Shown: positions 53,433 through 63,024, numbered from the stretch's first letter. The stretch is DNA of 64,000 bases from Enhydrobacter aerosaccus (GCF_900167455.1 NZ_FUWJ01000007.1:208889-272888); one strand, 5' to 3'. Numbers and translations are program-made. The notes: generated from the letters alone by a model not told the origin.

Positions 53433-54305
53433 CTATGATCGCCATGATCCGAGGCCGCTTGCTGCTGCCAATAAGTGAAATAGATCCGAAAGCCGGCACA
53501 GCCTCAGACCAGCTCGTCGAAACGCCACCATTTCTTCTCGAGTGGGAAATCCTAGATAGCTCGCCCGGCTGGAATCTTGAACGCTTCCCGCCGTTGGGTT
53601 CGCGCGCAAGGCTGAGATTGCTGCTCCGAGATTCCGAGCACCGGCCAGAAACAGCGCTGCATTGATGCGGGCGACCGACTGTGATCCATCGATGGCAACC
53701 TCCGCTTGCGCCAGAATGCGCCCGCTATCAATGGTTTCATCTTCGATAATGTGAATCGAAGCTCCTGACATCGCGCGGCCCTGCATGAGAGCCCATATAA
53801 CCGGGCAGGGGCCACGAAGCTCCGGCAGAAGCGCGGGATGCACGTTCAGAACGCCGAGGCGCGGCTTCTCGATCAGTTGCCTGCCTAGGATTTGATCGAA
53901 GTTCATGACGACGATCAGATCCGGGGAATATTCGGAGACGGCTGCGAGCGTGGCGGCATCATTTATGTTCGCTGTTTTGAGGAACCGGGCTCCGCGAAGT
54001 GCGGTGAGCGTCGGAAGTGTCGCAAGATCGGCGGGGCGACCGGTGATCCACAATACGACGCGCGCCACCGTCGTTACGAACTGAACCGCGATGATGTCGC
54101 AGCCCAGCCAAAGCGTCAGCGGCAGTCCGTGGCGTCGAACGCTGTTTCGCACTTGTTGCCAGAAAGTTCCATGCCTGGAACCAAACCGTGTAGAGGAAAT
54201 GACCATGCCAATGTCGTTGCCGATATCCTTGAATAACTGGTTGAGCCCAGGCAGGCATGAAAGGCTATTAAGATGGCAGAGCACGATCTTCACGTTCGCT
54301 CTCAC
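53433..54305 (-). CDS. Formyltransferase-fold enzyme
   Basis: A 290-residue protein. Residues about 125-225 match the formyl_trans_N fold, with the catalytic Asn and His in LNVHPALLPELRG and the Asp in ETIDSGRIL. These residues serve N10-formyltetrahydrofolate-dependent formyl transfer to amines in MetF-tRNA formyltransferase, ArnA and sugar N-formyltransferases. A substrate in a capsule locus would be an amino sugar or the amine of the rkp lipid. The N-terminal 120 residues are unusual. It faces the radical SAM gene with 48 bases between stop codons. Confidence 0.8.
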   Translation of the reverse strand: MRANVKIVLCHLNSLSCLPGLNQLFKDIGNDIGMVISSTRFGSRHGTFWQQVRNSVRRHGLPLTLWLGCDIIAVQFVTTVARVVLWITGRPADLATLPTLTALRGARFLKTANINDAATLAAVSEYSPDLIVVMNFDQILGRQLIEKPRLGVLNVHPALLPELRGPCPVIWALMQGRAMSGASIHIIEDETIDSGRILAQAEVAIDGSQSVARINAALFLAGARNLGAAISALRANPTAGSVQDSSRASYLGFPTREEMVAFRRAGLRLCRLSDLFHLLAAASGLGSWRS

Positions 54306-54428
54306 CGGGCAAGCTGACGTTGGCTACAGCGCTAGTCCGTTTAGCACGTGCGCCCCGAGCCTTGCCAGAGCGCGGCTGTACAATTACAGTCTGAAATTGC
54401 CTTACCAGTTGCGATATGACAGCCAACG

Positions 54429-55679
54429 ATGCCTCGCAGATTTCTGTTCGACGTCACCGGGCTGCTTCACTGGTATGCTTACTTTTCGAACCCCTCAGGC
54501 ATTCAGCGGGTGACAGAAGGGTTACTTCGTTCTGTGCCCTTTCGGCAGAGCGAGACGGTGGAGTACGTCGCGCGCGGCCTTGGTGGCAGCACGTTCTACA
54601 AAATCGATCCAGCGGCTTTTGGCCATCCGGCACAGCTGCGCGCTCTTTTCGTGAGAAGCATGCGAGGAGCGCAACCGGCGGCTCTCATGGCGGACATGTG
54701 GTGGTATCATCTCCCATATCTCGGCCTCGGACTCTCGGCGTGCCTCTTGCCTGCACTTCAGTCTGTGGCACCACCTGGCCCAGACGATACGTTATTCAAT
54801 CCAGGCGATTTGTGGTGGCAGCCGCGCTATGCGCCCTTCACTCTTGAGTTGAAAGCCAGGACCAGCGTGCGAGTCGTCCAGATGGTCCACGATCTGTTTG
54901 TGATTGACCGGCCGGATTGGTTCGGGAGGAGCTTTGTGAGCACCTTCGTATCGACGTTCACCAGGATCGCACCGGCCGTCGATCGATGGGTGACCAATTC
55001 GCACTACGTGAAGGATCGCCTCGAAAAGTGGCTGGCGGAGCAGTCCCTGCCGGTCAAGCCGATCGACGTGCTGCCAATAGGGTGGGATAGTTTTAAGCCG
55101 TCCGCCCTCGCCGACAAGGAGGTACTGCGACGGTATAACCTCACAGAAAAATCCTACATCCTATTCGTGGGTACGATCGAACCGCGAAAGAATTTGGCCA
55201 CACTGCTGGATGCTATGGAAGGTCTTCGACGTGACCTGGGGGCGCGCGTTCCCACATTGGTCGTGGTGGGCACTTATGGTTGGCGGTCGATGCGAATGGC
55301 AAAGCGGCTTTGGCAAGAGCCGTCAACGCGATGGTTGTCTTCAGTGCGAGATTCGGAGCTGCCGGCTCTTTACAACCAGGCACTCTTTACTGTGGCACCC
55401 AGCCACATGGAAGGCTGGGGTTTGCCAGTCCAAGAGAGCATCGCGCATGGCGTACCCTGTATCGCGTCCAGCGCAGGGGCGCTTCGAGAAGCCGGTCGCG
55501 GGCTGGCGGTGCATTTTGAGCCGACAGATAGGGCTGGTTTACAAGCCCTGATGGCCAAGTGGATTACGGATGGGCAGATGCTCGCGCGACAGAGAGCCCT
55601 CATTCGAGAAACTCTTCAAAATGGGATCTTCCCAAGCTGGAACGATGCCGGCCAGACCGTACTCGGGTTGGCCGAATGA
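54429..55679 (+). CDS. GT4-family glycosyltransferase, tandem copy 1
   Basis: A 416-residue GT-B glycosyltransferase. The N-terminus is FLFDVTGLLHWYAYFSNPSG. The donor domain (about 230-400) carries ILFVGTIEPRKNLATLLDAM and the E-x7-E region SHMEGWGLPVQESIAHG. It is coupled by a 4-base overlap to a paralogous gene and probably adds a sugar to the capsule repeat. Confidence 0.9.
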   Translation: MPRRFLFDVTGLLHWYAYFSNPSGIQRVTEGLLRSVPFRQSETVEYVARGLGGSTFYKIDPAAFGHPAQLRALFVRSMRGAQPAALMADMWWYHLPYLGLGLSACLLPALQSVAPPGPDDTLFNPGDLWWQPRYAPFTLELKARTSVRVVQMVHDLFVIDRPDWFGRSFVSTFVSTFTRIAPAVDRWVTNSHYVKDRLEKWLAEQSLPVKPIDVLPIGWDSFKPSALADKEVLRRYNLTEKSYILFVGTIEPRKNLATLLDAMEGLRRDLGARVPTLVVVGTYGWRSMRMAKRLWQEPSTRWLSSVRDSELPALYNQALFTVAPSHMEGWGLPVQESIAHGVPCIASSAGALREAGRGLAVHFEPTDRAGLQALMAKWITDGQMLARQRALIRETLQNGIFPSWNDAGQTVLGLAE

Positions 55680-56932
55680 GCGGACGGCTGCTCTTCGATC
55701 TCACGGGGCTTCTGCACTGGTATGCCTATTTCAAGCGTCCTGGTGGCGTGCAGCGAGTGATTGAGAAGATCGCAGCGTCCGATGCCATCCGCCAGTCCGG
55801 CAAAGTGGAGTTCGTTGCCCGACTGCTCGGTGACAATCGCTTCGTCCAGATCGACCCAAGTGCGATAGGCAATATTCCAGCACTACGGCGACTTCACTCG
55901 GCGGCGCTGCGACATGCGAGCTTTGCAGGCGCGTTTCGTGAAGGTCAGTACTTCCATATACCTTACTTGGCACTCGGCTATGTTCCGGGGCGGAGGTCGT
56001 CGCTGCAGATCGTCGAACCTCCTGCAAGGGGCGATAGCCTGTTCAACCCCGGCGATCTTTGGTGGCAGAAAGCATATGCACCGATCGTTGCTGACCTGAA
56101 GACCCGCACCGGCTTACGCATCGTGCAGCAGGTCCACGATCTCTATCTGATCGAGCGACCGGAATGGACCCCGGCTCATGCCGTGCGCGCATTCTCACGT
56201 CAGCTTGTGCAGATTGCTCCGGCCGTTGACCACTGGCTGGTGCTTTCGCAATTTACGAAGAAGCGGCTCCGGCGGATTCTTGCCGAGCGTGGATTGCCCG
56301 AACGGCCTATCTCGATCATGCCTGTCGGCTGGGATAGCTTCCCCGGCAACAGCCCGCATCGTCCCGCGATAGTGGAGGGGCCTTACATCATGTTCGTGGG
56401 CACCGTCGAGCCTCGCAAGAATCTTCCGGCCCTTCTTGATGCAATCGAGACGCTGCGGGCGCAACTGGGCGCTCGTGTGCCCCAACTCGTCGTCGTCGGT
56501 GGCAAAGGATGGAAGGCAGGCGACGTAGAGGCTCGACTTGCCAGGGCTGCCCGCGAAGGCAAGGTCATCTGGTTCAGGAACGTCAGCGATACCGATCTTG
56601 GCGCCCTCTATAGTCGTGCGCGATTCACAGTTATGCCGAGCCATGGCGAAGGCTGGGGATTGGCCGTGCAGGAGAGCATCTCTCAGGGCGTGCCTTGTAT
56701 TGCTGCGGACGTCGGCGCAACACGCGAATCCGGCGGCGATCTTGCCGTTTACTTCGATCCCGCACGTCCCGAAGCGCTCACTCGAGCGATGAGTGCCTGG
56801 ATCACGGACGAAGCTTCGTTGGCACGGGCCGCTAGACGCATCGCCACGGCGCTCGCCACACCGAAAGCGTTTCCGACCTGGAACGACGCAGGGAAGGCGA
56901 TCTTGGAAGTAGCCGATCTGGGTTCCAGCTAA
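55676..56932 (+). CDS. GT4-family glycosyltransferase, tandem copy 2
   Basis: A 418-residue paralogue of the preceding gene, starting MSGRLLFDLTGLLHWYAYFK. The same donor motifs are present (IMFVGTVEPRKNLPALLDAI and SHGEGWGLAVQESISQG). Both catalytic halves are intact. The two probably arose by tandem duplication and then took different acceptor or donor sugars. The 243 bases after it hold no gene. Confidence 0.9.
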   Translation: MSGRLLFDLTGLLHWYAYFKRPGGVQRVIEKIAASDAIRQSGKVEFVARLLGDNRFVQIDPSAIGNIPALRRLHSAALRHASFAGAFREGQYFHIPYLALGYVPGRRSSLQIVEPPARGDSLFNPGDLWWQKAYAPIVADLKTRTGLRIVQQVHDLYLIERPEWTPAHAVRAFSRQLVQIAPAVDHWLVLSQFTKKRLRRILAERGLPERPISIMPVGWDSFPGNSPHRPAIVEGPYIMFVGTVEPRKNLPALLDAIETLRAQLGARVPQLVVVGGKGWKAGDVEARLARAAREGKVIWFRNVSDTDLGALYSRARFTVMPSHGEGWGLAVQESISQGVPCIAADVGATRESGGDLAVYFDPARPEALTRAMSAWITDEASLARAARRIATALATPKAFPTWNDAGKAILEVADLGSS

Positions 56933-57175
56933 GCAGCTGGCGATCGCCATGTCAGGCTGGCCGCACCGCACCGCTGGCGTCAGTCGAGCGCCAGCGCGGC
57001 GGCGAATGCGGCGAAATCCGTGAGACCGATCTGGTGCGGTCTGCCTTTGGATCATGAGATTCGGTCGTCATCCTCCATGTCGTGCGATAGAAGAGGCGAC
57101 TGGACACAAGCTAGCTGCTAGGAAGAAGATTAAATCATGGCTAAGTTGCCGGGTCGACAGGGGTAGGGGCGTAAG

Positions 57176-58396
57176 ATGCGCGAATTCACGGTGCAGTGCG
57201 GAGAGCGCCTGTGGCACGCGATGCGTTCCTGTTTCCCCATCCCCCTCGTCCTCTTTGTCCTACTGGCTCTGACCTCGTGCACGCTGCCTTCAGCCGGCCC
57301 TTCACGATCCGATATCCTGGCCGCGGCGCAGTCCCCCGCCAAAGGCGATGGGATTCGGTTTGCCCTGATTGACCTCTCATCACGCGTCGTGACGTCGATG
57401 GAGAATTGGAGGACGTCGAGTCTTCAGGGAACCTTCGGTAATCAAGGGGGCGTTCGGACGCAGACCATAGGCGTTGGAGATGTCATCCAGGTCAGCATCT
57501 GGGAAGTGTCGTCCGGTGGCCTCTTTAGCTCGCCCCCCGTAAGCGGGAGCGGCTCAACCGGGTCGAGAGCAACATCCATTCCTGAGCAGGTAGTAGGTGC
57601 CGACGGCTCAGTGACCATCCCGTACGCCGGCAGGATTGCAGTGGCTGGTCGCTCTCCGCATCAGGTGGAGAGCTTGATCGTAGAGCGCCTGCAAAACAAG
57701 GTCGTTGATCCGCAGGTGCTGGTGACAGTGACGAAAAACCTTTCAAGCACGGTCAGTGTGCTGGGAGAAGTGACATCAGGAGCGCGTATTCCTCTGAGCG
57801 TCCGGGGGGATCGCATTCTGGACGTCGTCGCAGCGGCAGGTGGGGTGAAATCTCCTCCTTACGAAACCTTTCTGACGCTCATGCGGGGCCAGCGGTCGGT
57901 GCGCGTTCCGATGCAAGTGCTGCTCACCGATCCAAAGGAGAACATTGCAGTTGCACCAGACGACGTCATTAGCGTCGACAAGGAGCGGCAGACATTCACT
58001 GCCGCGGGCGCAACCGGAACGAACGATGTCTTGCCGTTCGACGCGATCGGAATTTCACTCGAGGAAGCAATTGCAAAAGCAGGAGGCTTGAACGACCTGC
58101 GGGCCGACCCCGGTGGCGTTTTCGTGATTCGATTCGAGCCGACCGCCTCGTATGACCAGCTTGGCTACTCCCGACCGTCGGCAGACGAGGCCAAGGAGAT
58201 ACCGGTCATCTATCGTCTGGACATGCGTGCTCCGAGCGCCTTTTTCCTGGCGCAGCGCTTCCCGATACACAACAAAGACCTGGTGTTCGTTTCGAACGCG
58301 CCGGCAGCCGAGCTTCAGAAGGTCGGCGCCATCATCTCGACCTTTCTGATCCCGGCCGGTACTAGCGTGGGTATCGTGGCCGTCTCTAAACGGTGA
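57176..58396 (+). CDS. Wza/KpsD-like polysaccharide export lipoprotein
   Basis: A 406-residue outer-membrane polysaccharide export protein. It has a signal peptide with lipobox LTSC (Cys35), a Poly_export domain (about 90-190, IGVGDVIQVSIWEVS and IPYAGRIAVAGRSPHQVE) and SLBB-type repeats (about 195-340). It would form the outer-membrane channel for capsule that works with KpsE/KpsM/KpsT. A later start at ATG 57221 gives a more ordinary signal peptide and is possible. It is the last capsule gene before the insertion-sequence block. Confidence 0.9.
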   Translation: MREFTVQCGERLWHAMRSCFPIPLVLFVLLALTSCTLPSAGPSRSDILAAAQSPAKGDGIRFALIDLSSRVVTSMENWRTSSLQGTFGNQGGVRTQTIGVGDVIQVSIWEVSSGGLFSSPPVSGSGSTGSRATSIPEQVVGADGSVTIPYAGRIAVAGRSPHQVESLIVERLQNKVVDPQVLVTVTKNLSSTVSVLGEVTSGARIPLSVRGDRILDVVAAAGGVKSPPYETFLTLMRGQRSVRVPMQVLLTDPKENIAVAPDDVISVDKERQTFTAAGATGTNDVLPFDAIGISLEEAIAKAGGLNDLRADPGGVFVIRFEPTASYDQLGYSRPSADEAKEIPVIYRLDMRAPSAFFLAQRFPIHNKDLVFVSNAPAAELQKVGAIISTFLIPAGTSVGIVAVSKR

Positions 58397-58559
58397 TGCT
58401 CCGTGGTGCCCTAGGACTATCTCCTTTCCAAGCTCAGTCGACCTCTGACGCTGGTCGAAGGCAGCGCTTGTTCCAGTCGCGTTGCCTGCTGTGGCGCCGG
58501 CGTTGCCGACCTCGAGCAAGGGTAGACTCGATCGAGATCGAGCTGGCCGGTGGGCATCG

Positions 58560-59072
58560 CTTGCGGGTCGACCTCGACGCCTATCGAGCCTTCGTCGACC
58601 AGATCGTCGGGCGGCGCAACGCCAACAACCGCGCCGCGGCCGGCCGCTGTCGGAGAACAAGGGCGGCCATGGCGTCGACTAGCGGCATGTGATCCACGCC
58701 TTGCGCCGAAAGCCGATGACACTGCTCAACTTGGTCTACCGCGACCAGCTGTCCCCGCGGCCGGCCTATGCTCGCGCCTTCGAGGCCTGGCGTGACCAAG
58801 ACGATGCGCGGCGTGCCTGCAAGGTCACTGTCGAGCTGCTGGCGCTTGCCTATGAGTGTGCCCGCGAAGCCGAGCTGGCGAGCCTAATCGGCGCCGATCT
58901 CGACGCCGGCCGATTACCCGATCCCGGCGAGCTGCGAGCGCGGCTGCGACCACAGCAGACCCCGATCCCGGCGGTTGCCGTCGAACTGGCGCCGCTCGCG
59001 ATCTACGACGAACTCGCCGCGGTCGAGGCCACGACGACCCCGCTCACGGCCGGCCTGGAGGTCGCGCCATGA
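58560..59072 (+). pseudogene. istA: IS21-family istA remnant
   Basis: Two pieces of the IS21 IstA transposase are joined after an internal deletion: YRAFVDQIVGRRNANN, and then RHVIHALRRKPMTLLNLVYR through the C-terminal end. A TAG replaces the Tyr codon expected before RHVIHALRRK at about 58680. The end overlaps the istB start by 4 bases, as in intact IS21 elements. Confidence 0.8.
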
Positions 59073-59176
59073 CGACAGCCATGACCGTCGACGCCGCACG
59101 CGCCGAGCTGTTGCTCGCCGAACTGCGCTTGCCCAGCATGAAGGCCATATGGTCCAGGCTCGCCGTGCAAAGCTGA
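59069..59176 (+). pseudogene. istB: IS21-family istB, 5' fragment
   Basis: The fragment reads MTTAMTVDAARAELLLAELR, LPSMKAIWSRLAVQS, the first 35 residues of IstB, and then stops where IS66 sequence begins. The AAA+ domain is lost. Confidence 0.8.
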
Positions 59177-59320
59177 TCGGCCTCGAACCTTACCGTTACC
59201 TCGCCGACGTCATCACTCGCATCGTTAACGGCCATCCCAATAGCTGTCTCGACGAGTTCCTGCCTTGGGCCTATCACGCTAGCACCGAGCTCAAGCCTGG
59301 GGCCTGACAACGACGCTTAC
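59164..59320 (+). pseudogene. IS66 tnpC 3' fragment with right terminal repeat
   Basis: Codes LIGLEPYRYLADVITRIVNG and on to HASTELKPGA, the last 45 or so residues of an IS66 transposase, followed by the element end cgacgcttac. It differs at many positions from the copy at 61255-61713, so it comes from a different IS66 element. It cuts off istB. Confidence 0.8.
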
Positions 59321-60401
59321 CGCGGATCTCGGCTTCGATGCGATAGAGCTCGGCGATGCGCGTCAGCGCCTCGCTGGCGATCGGCGCGGGACCGGGCGTG
59401 GCGAGCTCGTAGAACTTGCGCCGCACGTGGCTCCAGCAGAAGGCGAGTGCCACGTTGGTCTGCCTGGCCAGCACCTTGTAGCCACCGTAGCCGTCCACCT
59501 GCAGGATGCCGGTGAAGCCGTTCAGATGGGCGATCGGCCGCTCGGCCTTGCGATCGGCGGCGTAAACGTAAGCCACGCTCGGCGGATCGCTGCCGCCCCA
59601 CGGCCGGTCGTCCCGGGCATAGGCGAAGAGCTGGCCGATCTTCGTCCGGCCACGCCCCGGATCGAGCACCGGCGCCGTCGTCTCGTCAGCGAACAGCTTG
59701 GGCGAGGCCTTCAGCCGGTAGAGCAGCCTCTCGTGCACAGGCCGCAGCAGGAACGCCGCCCGCCCCACCCAGTCGGCCAGGGTCGAGCGATCCAGGGCAA
59801 TGCCTTGGCGCGCGTAGATCTGGGCCTGGCGATACAGCGGCAGGTGATCGGCGAACTTCGACACCAGCACGTGGGCCACGGTCGCCTCGGTGGGCAACCC
59901 GCCTTCGATCAGCCGGGCCGGCGCCGGCGCCTGCACGACGGCCCCGGCGCAAGCCCGGCAGGCGTACTTCGGCCGACGCACCACCAGCACCCGGAACTGC
60001 GCCGGCACGACGTCCAGGCGCTCCGACACGTCCTCGCCGATGCGATGCAGAGTTCCTGCGCAGCACGGGCAGACGGTGCTCGCAACATCGACCACCGTAT
60101 CGATGCGCGGCAGGCCGGACGGCAGCGCGCCGCGGTTGCTCCGGCGCCGGGCAGCGCGCGCCTTGCGCTCGGCCGGGCTCTTCTGCTCGGACTCGGCCTG
60201 CCCCGCCGCGGCTTCCTGCTCAGCGTCTTCCAGCGCGAGCTGAAGCTGGTCCTCGGCCACGCTCTCGGCCCGCCGGCCAAAGCGATGACGCTGGAACTCC
60301 CGGATGATCTGGCGCAGCCGCTCGCTCTCCAGCCGCTCGGCGATCAGCATCGCCTTCAGCAGGCCAGGATCGTCAGGCAGGGCGGGCGTGCTCACCGGCA
60401 C
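59274..60401 (-). pseudogene. tnpC: IS66 transposase tnpC, N-terminal part
   Basis: A 375-residue frame whose first 360 residues are IS66 TnpC: leucine-zipper-like N-terminus, zinc-finger cysteines (CPCCAGTL and CRACAGAV), LFADETTAPVLDPG with the first catalytic Asp and VDGYGGY with the second. After EIRG the frame runs into the terminal repeat of another IS66 copy (59311-59320) and ends in 15 unrelated residues. The catalytic Glu lies on the separated piece at 61255-61713, so the protein cannot be an active transposase. Confidence 0.9.
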
Positions 60402-60449
60402 AATGGATCACAGACGCTCGGCCCTTGCGACCGTTTTGCGCCGACCGAG

Positions 60450-60806
60450 TCAACTCGTCGCTATCGGCACCGCGATCTGTCGGGGCTCGTGCACCCGCCG
60501 CCAGTCGAGCCCTTCGAGCAGGGCTTGTAGCTCGGCCGCGCTCGGGCGCAGGATCGCGTCCTGCACGCCGGGCCAGCGGAACTTGCCGTCCTCCAGACGC
60601 TTGGCCATCAGCACCATGCCCGTGCCGTCCCAGAAGATCAGCTTCACCCGATCGGCCCGCTTGGCACGGAACACGTAGACCGCGCCGTTGAACGGATCGG
60701 CGCCCATCGCCTCGCGCACCAGCGCCGCCAAGCCCTCCATGCCCTTGCGGAAGTCGACCGGCTTGGTCGCCACCAGCACCCGCACGCCACCCGAAGCGAC
60801 GATCAC
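60450..60806 (-). CDS. tnpB: IS66 accessory protein TnpB
   Basis: A 118-residue TnpB of full length (VRVLVATKPVDFRKGMEGLA, YVFRAKRADRVKLIFWDGTG and MVLMAKRLEDGKFRWP). It overlaps tnpA by four bases and precedes tnpC, the standard IS66 order. It is intact although the element is not. Confidence 0.92.
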   Translation of the reverse strand: MIVASGGVRVLVATKPVDFRKGMEGLAALVREAMGADPFNGAVYVFRAKRADRVKLIFWDGTGMVLMAKRLEDGKFRWPGVQDAILRPSAAELQALLEGLDWRRVHEPRQIAVPIATS

Positions 60807-61171
60807 GCCACGGCCTTCAGCGCCTGCAACACGGCCCGCAACGTCGCCGCATCGCTGCCCGTCGATACGCGGATCGTCGCCCCGCCGAACTCGATCTCGA
60901 TCGGCGAGGTCCCCATGACAACCGATGCGAAGCTCAATCGCTCCTGAGCCACCACCGAACGGCCGCTCGCTTGTCGACGCCAGCCGAACAACTGTGACGG
61001 CGTCAGCCCGTGCCGCCGCGCAACCGCGCTCACCGACTCAGCCCCGGCCAGGCTTTCGGCAACCACAGCCGCCTTCTGCTCGACGCTCCACGTCCGCCGC
61101 CGGCCCGCGCCCGTGAAGATCTCCACCCGACGCACCGGCTCCGACATAGGCTTACGCACTGTGTCCGACAT
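60803..61171 (-). CDS. tnpA: IS66 accessory protein TnpA
   Basis: A 122-residue TnpA with a helix-turn-helix (RTWSVEQKAAVVAESL, SVSAVARRHGLTPSQLFGWR) and the C-terminal IEIEFGGATIRVSTGSDAAT segment. The start is taken at 61171; an in-frame ATG at 61204 would add 11 residues. The left end of the element (read on this strand as gtaagcgatgttctggcg) lies about 80 bases upstream. Confidence 0.9.
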   Translation of the reverse strand: MSDTVRKPMSEPVRRVEIFTGAGRRRTWSVEQKAAVVAESLAGAESVSAVARRHGLTPSQLFGWRRQASGRSVVAQERLSFASVVMGTSPIEIEFGGATIRVSTGSDAATLRAVLQALKAVA

Positions 61172-61254
61172 AGGCCCAACTCCAATGACCTGGCCTGCCG
61201 ACACTCGCGCAGTTCACCACGTCACTACAACGTGGCGCCAGAACATCGCTTACG

Positions 61255-61713
61255 ATCCGCGGTCGTTCGGCCGAGCAGCGTCGCCAGGTCCGCCAGGAGC
61301 GCAGCCGGCCGCTGGTCGAAGCGCTCGAGCCGTGGCTGCGCGACAAGCTCCAGCTCATCAGTCAGAAGACCAAGCTCGCCGAGGCGATCCGCTACGCGCT
61401 GTCGCGCTGGCAGGGCCTCTGCCTGTTCCTCGACGACGGCCGTATCGAGATCGACAACAACGTCGTCGAGCGCACCATCCGGCCGCTCGCCCTGACGCGC
61501 AAGAACGCCCTGTTCGCCGGCTCCGACGGCGGCGCCGAGCATTGGGCGGTGATCGCCTCGCTCGTTGAGACCTGCAAGCTCAACGGCGTCGAGCCGTTCC
61601 GCTACCTCGCCGACGTCATCGCCCGCATCGTCGAGGGTCACCCGCAAAGCCGCCTCGATGAGCTGCTGCCCTGGGCTTATCACGCAACGATCGACCTCAA
61701 GGCCGTGGCCTGA
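61255..61713 (+). pseudogene. tnpC: IS66 transposase tnpC, C-terminal part, inverted
   Basis: Starts with IRGRSAEQRRQVRQERSRPL, which continues exactly where the N-terminal part on the other strand leaves off. It runs through RIEIDNNVVERTIRPLALTR (catalytic Glu) to the natural end DLKAVA. The right terminal repeat gcttac follows at 61721-61726. It has no start codon and cannot be expressed as transposase. Confidence 0.9.
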
Positions 61714-61840
61714 AAACGACGCTTACCCTATATCCCTTGCTACACAAGCTTTTAGGAACCACAAACCTCAACGATCTCGACCCAATCTTGGTCCGGATTC
61801 GTTAGGGATTACCTAATTAATAGAGACTATCGGCTCAGAC

Positions 61841-62614
61841 TTAGGTGCCCACCGGGCGATAACCCAGAAAACTCATAAGGTTTTCAGCTGCGGTCTCAAT
61901 TTGCTTGATAACCGAGGGCGCTACACGCACTTTGAAATCATCAACACGTCCTAGGCGATATATCTCTGGCTGCCGCGCTCTGCCGACATCAATCTTGTAT
62001 TCTTCCTCGGTAATTTTTGCGAGCGTCCCTTGAGGATAAACCAGATCGCAAGCGACGAAGATCCGCGACAGAGAATTGACGAAGTCCTTCTTTAAGTCCT
62101 CATATCTAACGTAAATAGAGGGCCTATCGTTAAGCCAGATCGTATTCTGTAGCTGCCAGGTTTGGCCAAATTCAACTGGATCGATCTTCTGTCCCCATCC
62201 GGACTGAAAGCCATTAAGGTACTCAACTAGGGAGCTATATACTGCTCTCGGATCCCGCACGATTACAACTGTTCGCGCATCGGGAAATACTTCTTTCGCT
62301 CTTCGCACCGCATATGGGTGGAGATCATTACGAATAGGCGCATGCGCTGTCGCACACGGGTAAGCACTCTTATCAAATTCAGTGCCCGGTTTAACGCAAT
62401 CGAGTAATGATCGCCACGACGACGCTGACACTCTGCGAATAGCCTCTAGCGTCTCTTCCTCGCCCAAATGGCCATAAGTATGGATATGCTGTGAGATGTG
62501 CTCATACAACTCCACAAAATAAAGCTCTTGTTGCAGCGGGACCGTACACACATGCGAAAAGCAGTTCCGTAGCCACGTAGTCCCTGACTTTTGGGTTCCA
62601 ATTAGGAAAATCAT
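61841..62614 (-). CDS. PAPS-dependent sulfotransferase
   Basis: A 257-residue protein of the Sulfotransfer_1 kind. The 5'-phosphosulfate loop is IGTQKSGTTWLRNCF at the N-terminus, and the 3'-phosphate motif is VIVRDPRAVYSSLVEYLNG (about 113-131). It would move sulfate from PAPS to a sugar or lipid. The gene is clearly more AT-rich than the surroundings and sits between the IS66 end (115 bases away) and an IS3 remnant, so it was probably brought in by transfer. Its possible capsule role is inferred from distance only. The AT-rich 248 bases after its start codon hold no gene. Confidence 0.85.
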   Translation of the reverse strand: MIFLIGTQKSGTTWLRNCFSHVCTVPLQQELYFVELYEHISQHIHTYGHLGEEETLEAIRRVSASSWRSLLDCVKPGTEFDKSAYPCATAHAPIRNDLHPYAVRRAKEVFPDARTVVIVRDPRAVYSSLVEYLNGFQSGWGQKIDPVEFGQTWQLQNTIWLNDRPSIYVRYEDLKKDFVNSLSRIFVACDLVYPQGTLAKITEEEYKIDVGRARQPEIYRLGRVDDFKVRVAPSVIKQIETAAENLMSFLGYRPVGT

Positions 62615-62862
62615 AATTATCTCGATCGCTCCCGACCATCTCAGCTACTTATATTTATTTTTGATATTTCACGTCCATCTGGCGAAAGCGTCAAGTAAGC
62701 TTTAAAAATGTGCGCAAATTGACATGTACGCAGCGAAGGTGTCGCTCTCCATTTAAGCAAACCCCGATACACCTCCTTTAGCCTGCGTCATATGCAGTGT
62801 GACCTGCGCCCTCGGAATTCCTCCGGAATTAAGTAGAGTCCGTCGCGGAGAGGAGACGGATG

Positions 62863-63024
62863 AGAGGCGATCGCGGTTTACGTAGGAGCAGGTTATCGGG
62901 ATCCTGCGAGAGTAGGAGGCCGGTGTGGCGACGGCGGAAGTGTGCCGCAAGCACGGGATCAGCGAGACGACGTCCTACAAGTGGAAGGCGAAGTATGGCG
63001 CCGGTCGCCTGAAGAGAGGCCGTC
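62863..63024 (+). pseudogene. IS3-family orfA remnant
   Basis: In one frame this reads RRSRFT, stop, EQVIGILRE, stop, EAGVATAEVCRKHGISETTS and YKWKAKYGAG, the helix-turn-helix protein OrfA of IS3-type elements. Two in-frame stop codons disable it. Confidence 0.8.

Larger units (their letters stand above)
59321..61726. mobile_element. IS66 element rearranged by inversion
   Basis: The segment holds one IS66 with tnpA, tnpB and the front of tnpC on the bottom strand and the back of tnpC on the top strand. The terminal repeat cgcttac ends at 59320, 61253 and 61726. The 8 bases of the tnpC break are present twice, as cgcggatc at 59321-59328 and gatccgcg at 61254-61261, directly against the terminal repeats. 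IS66 elements make 8-base target duplications, so an intramolecular transposition into tnpC with inversion explains the structure. Confidence 0.8.
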
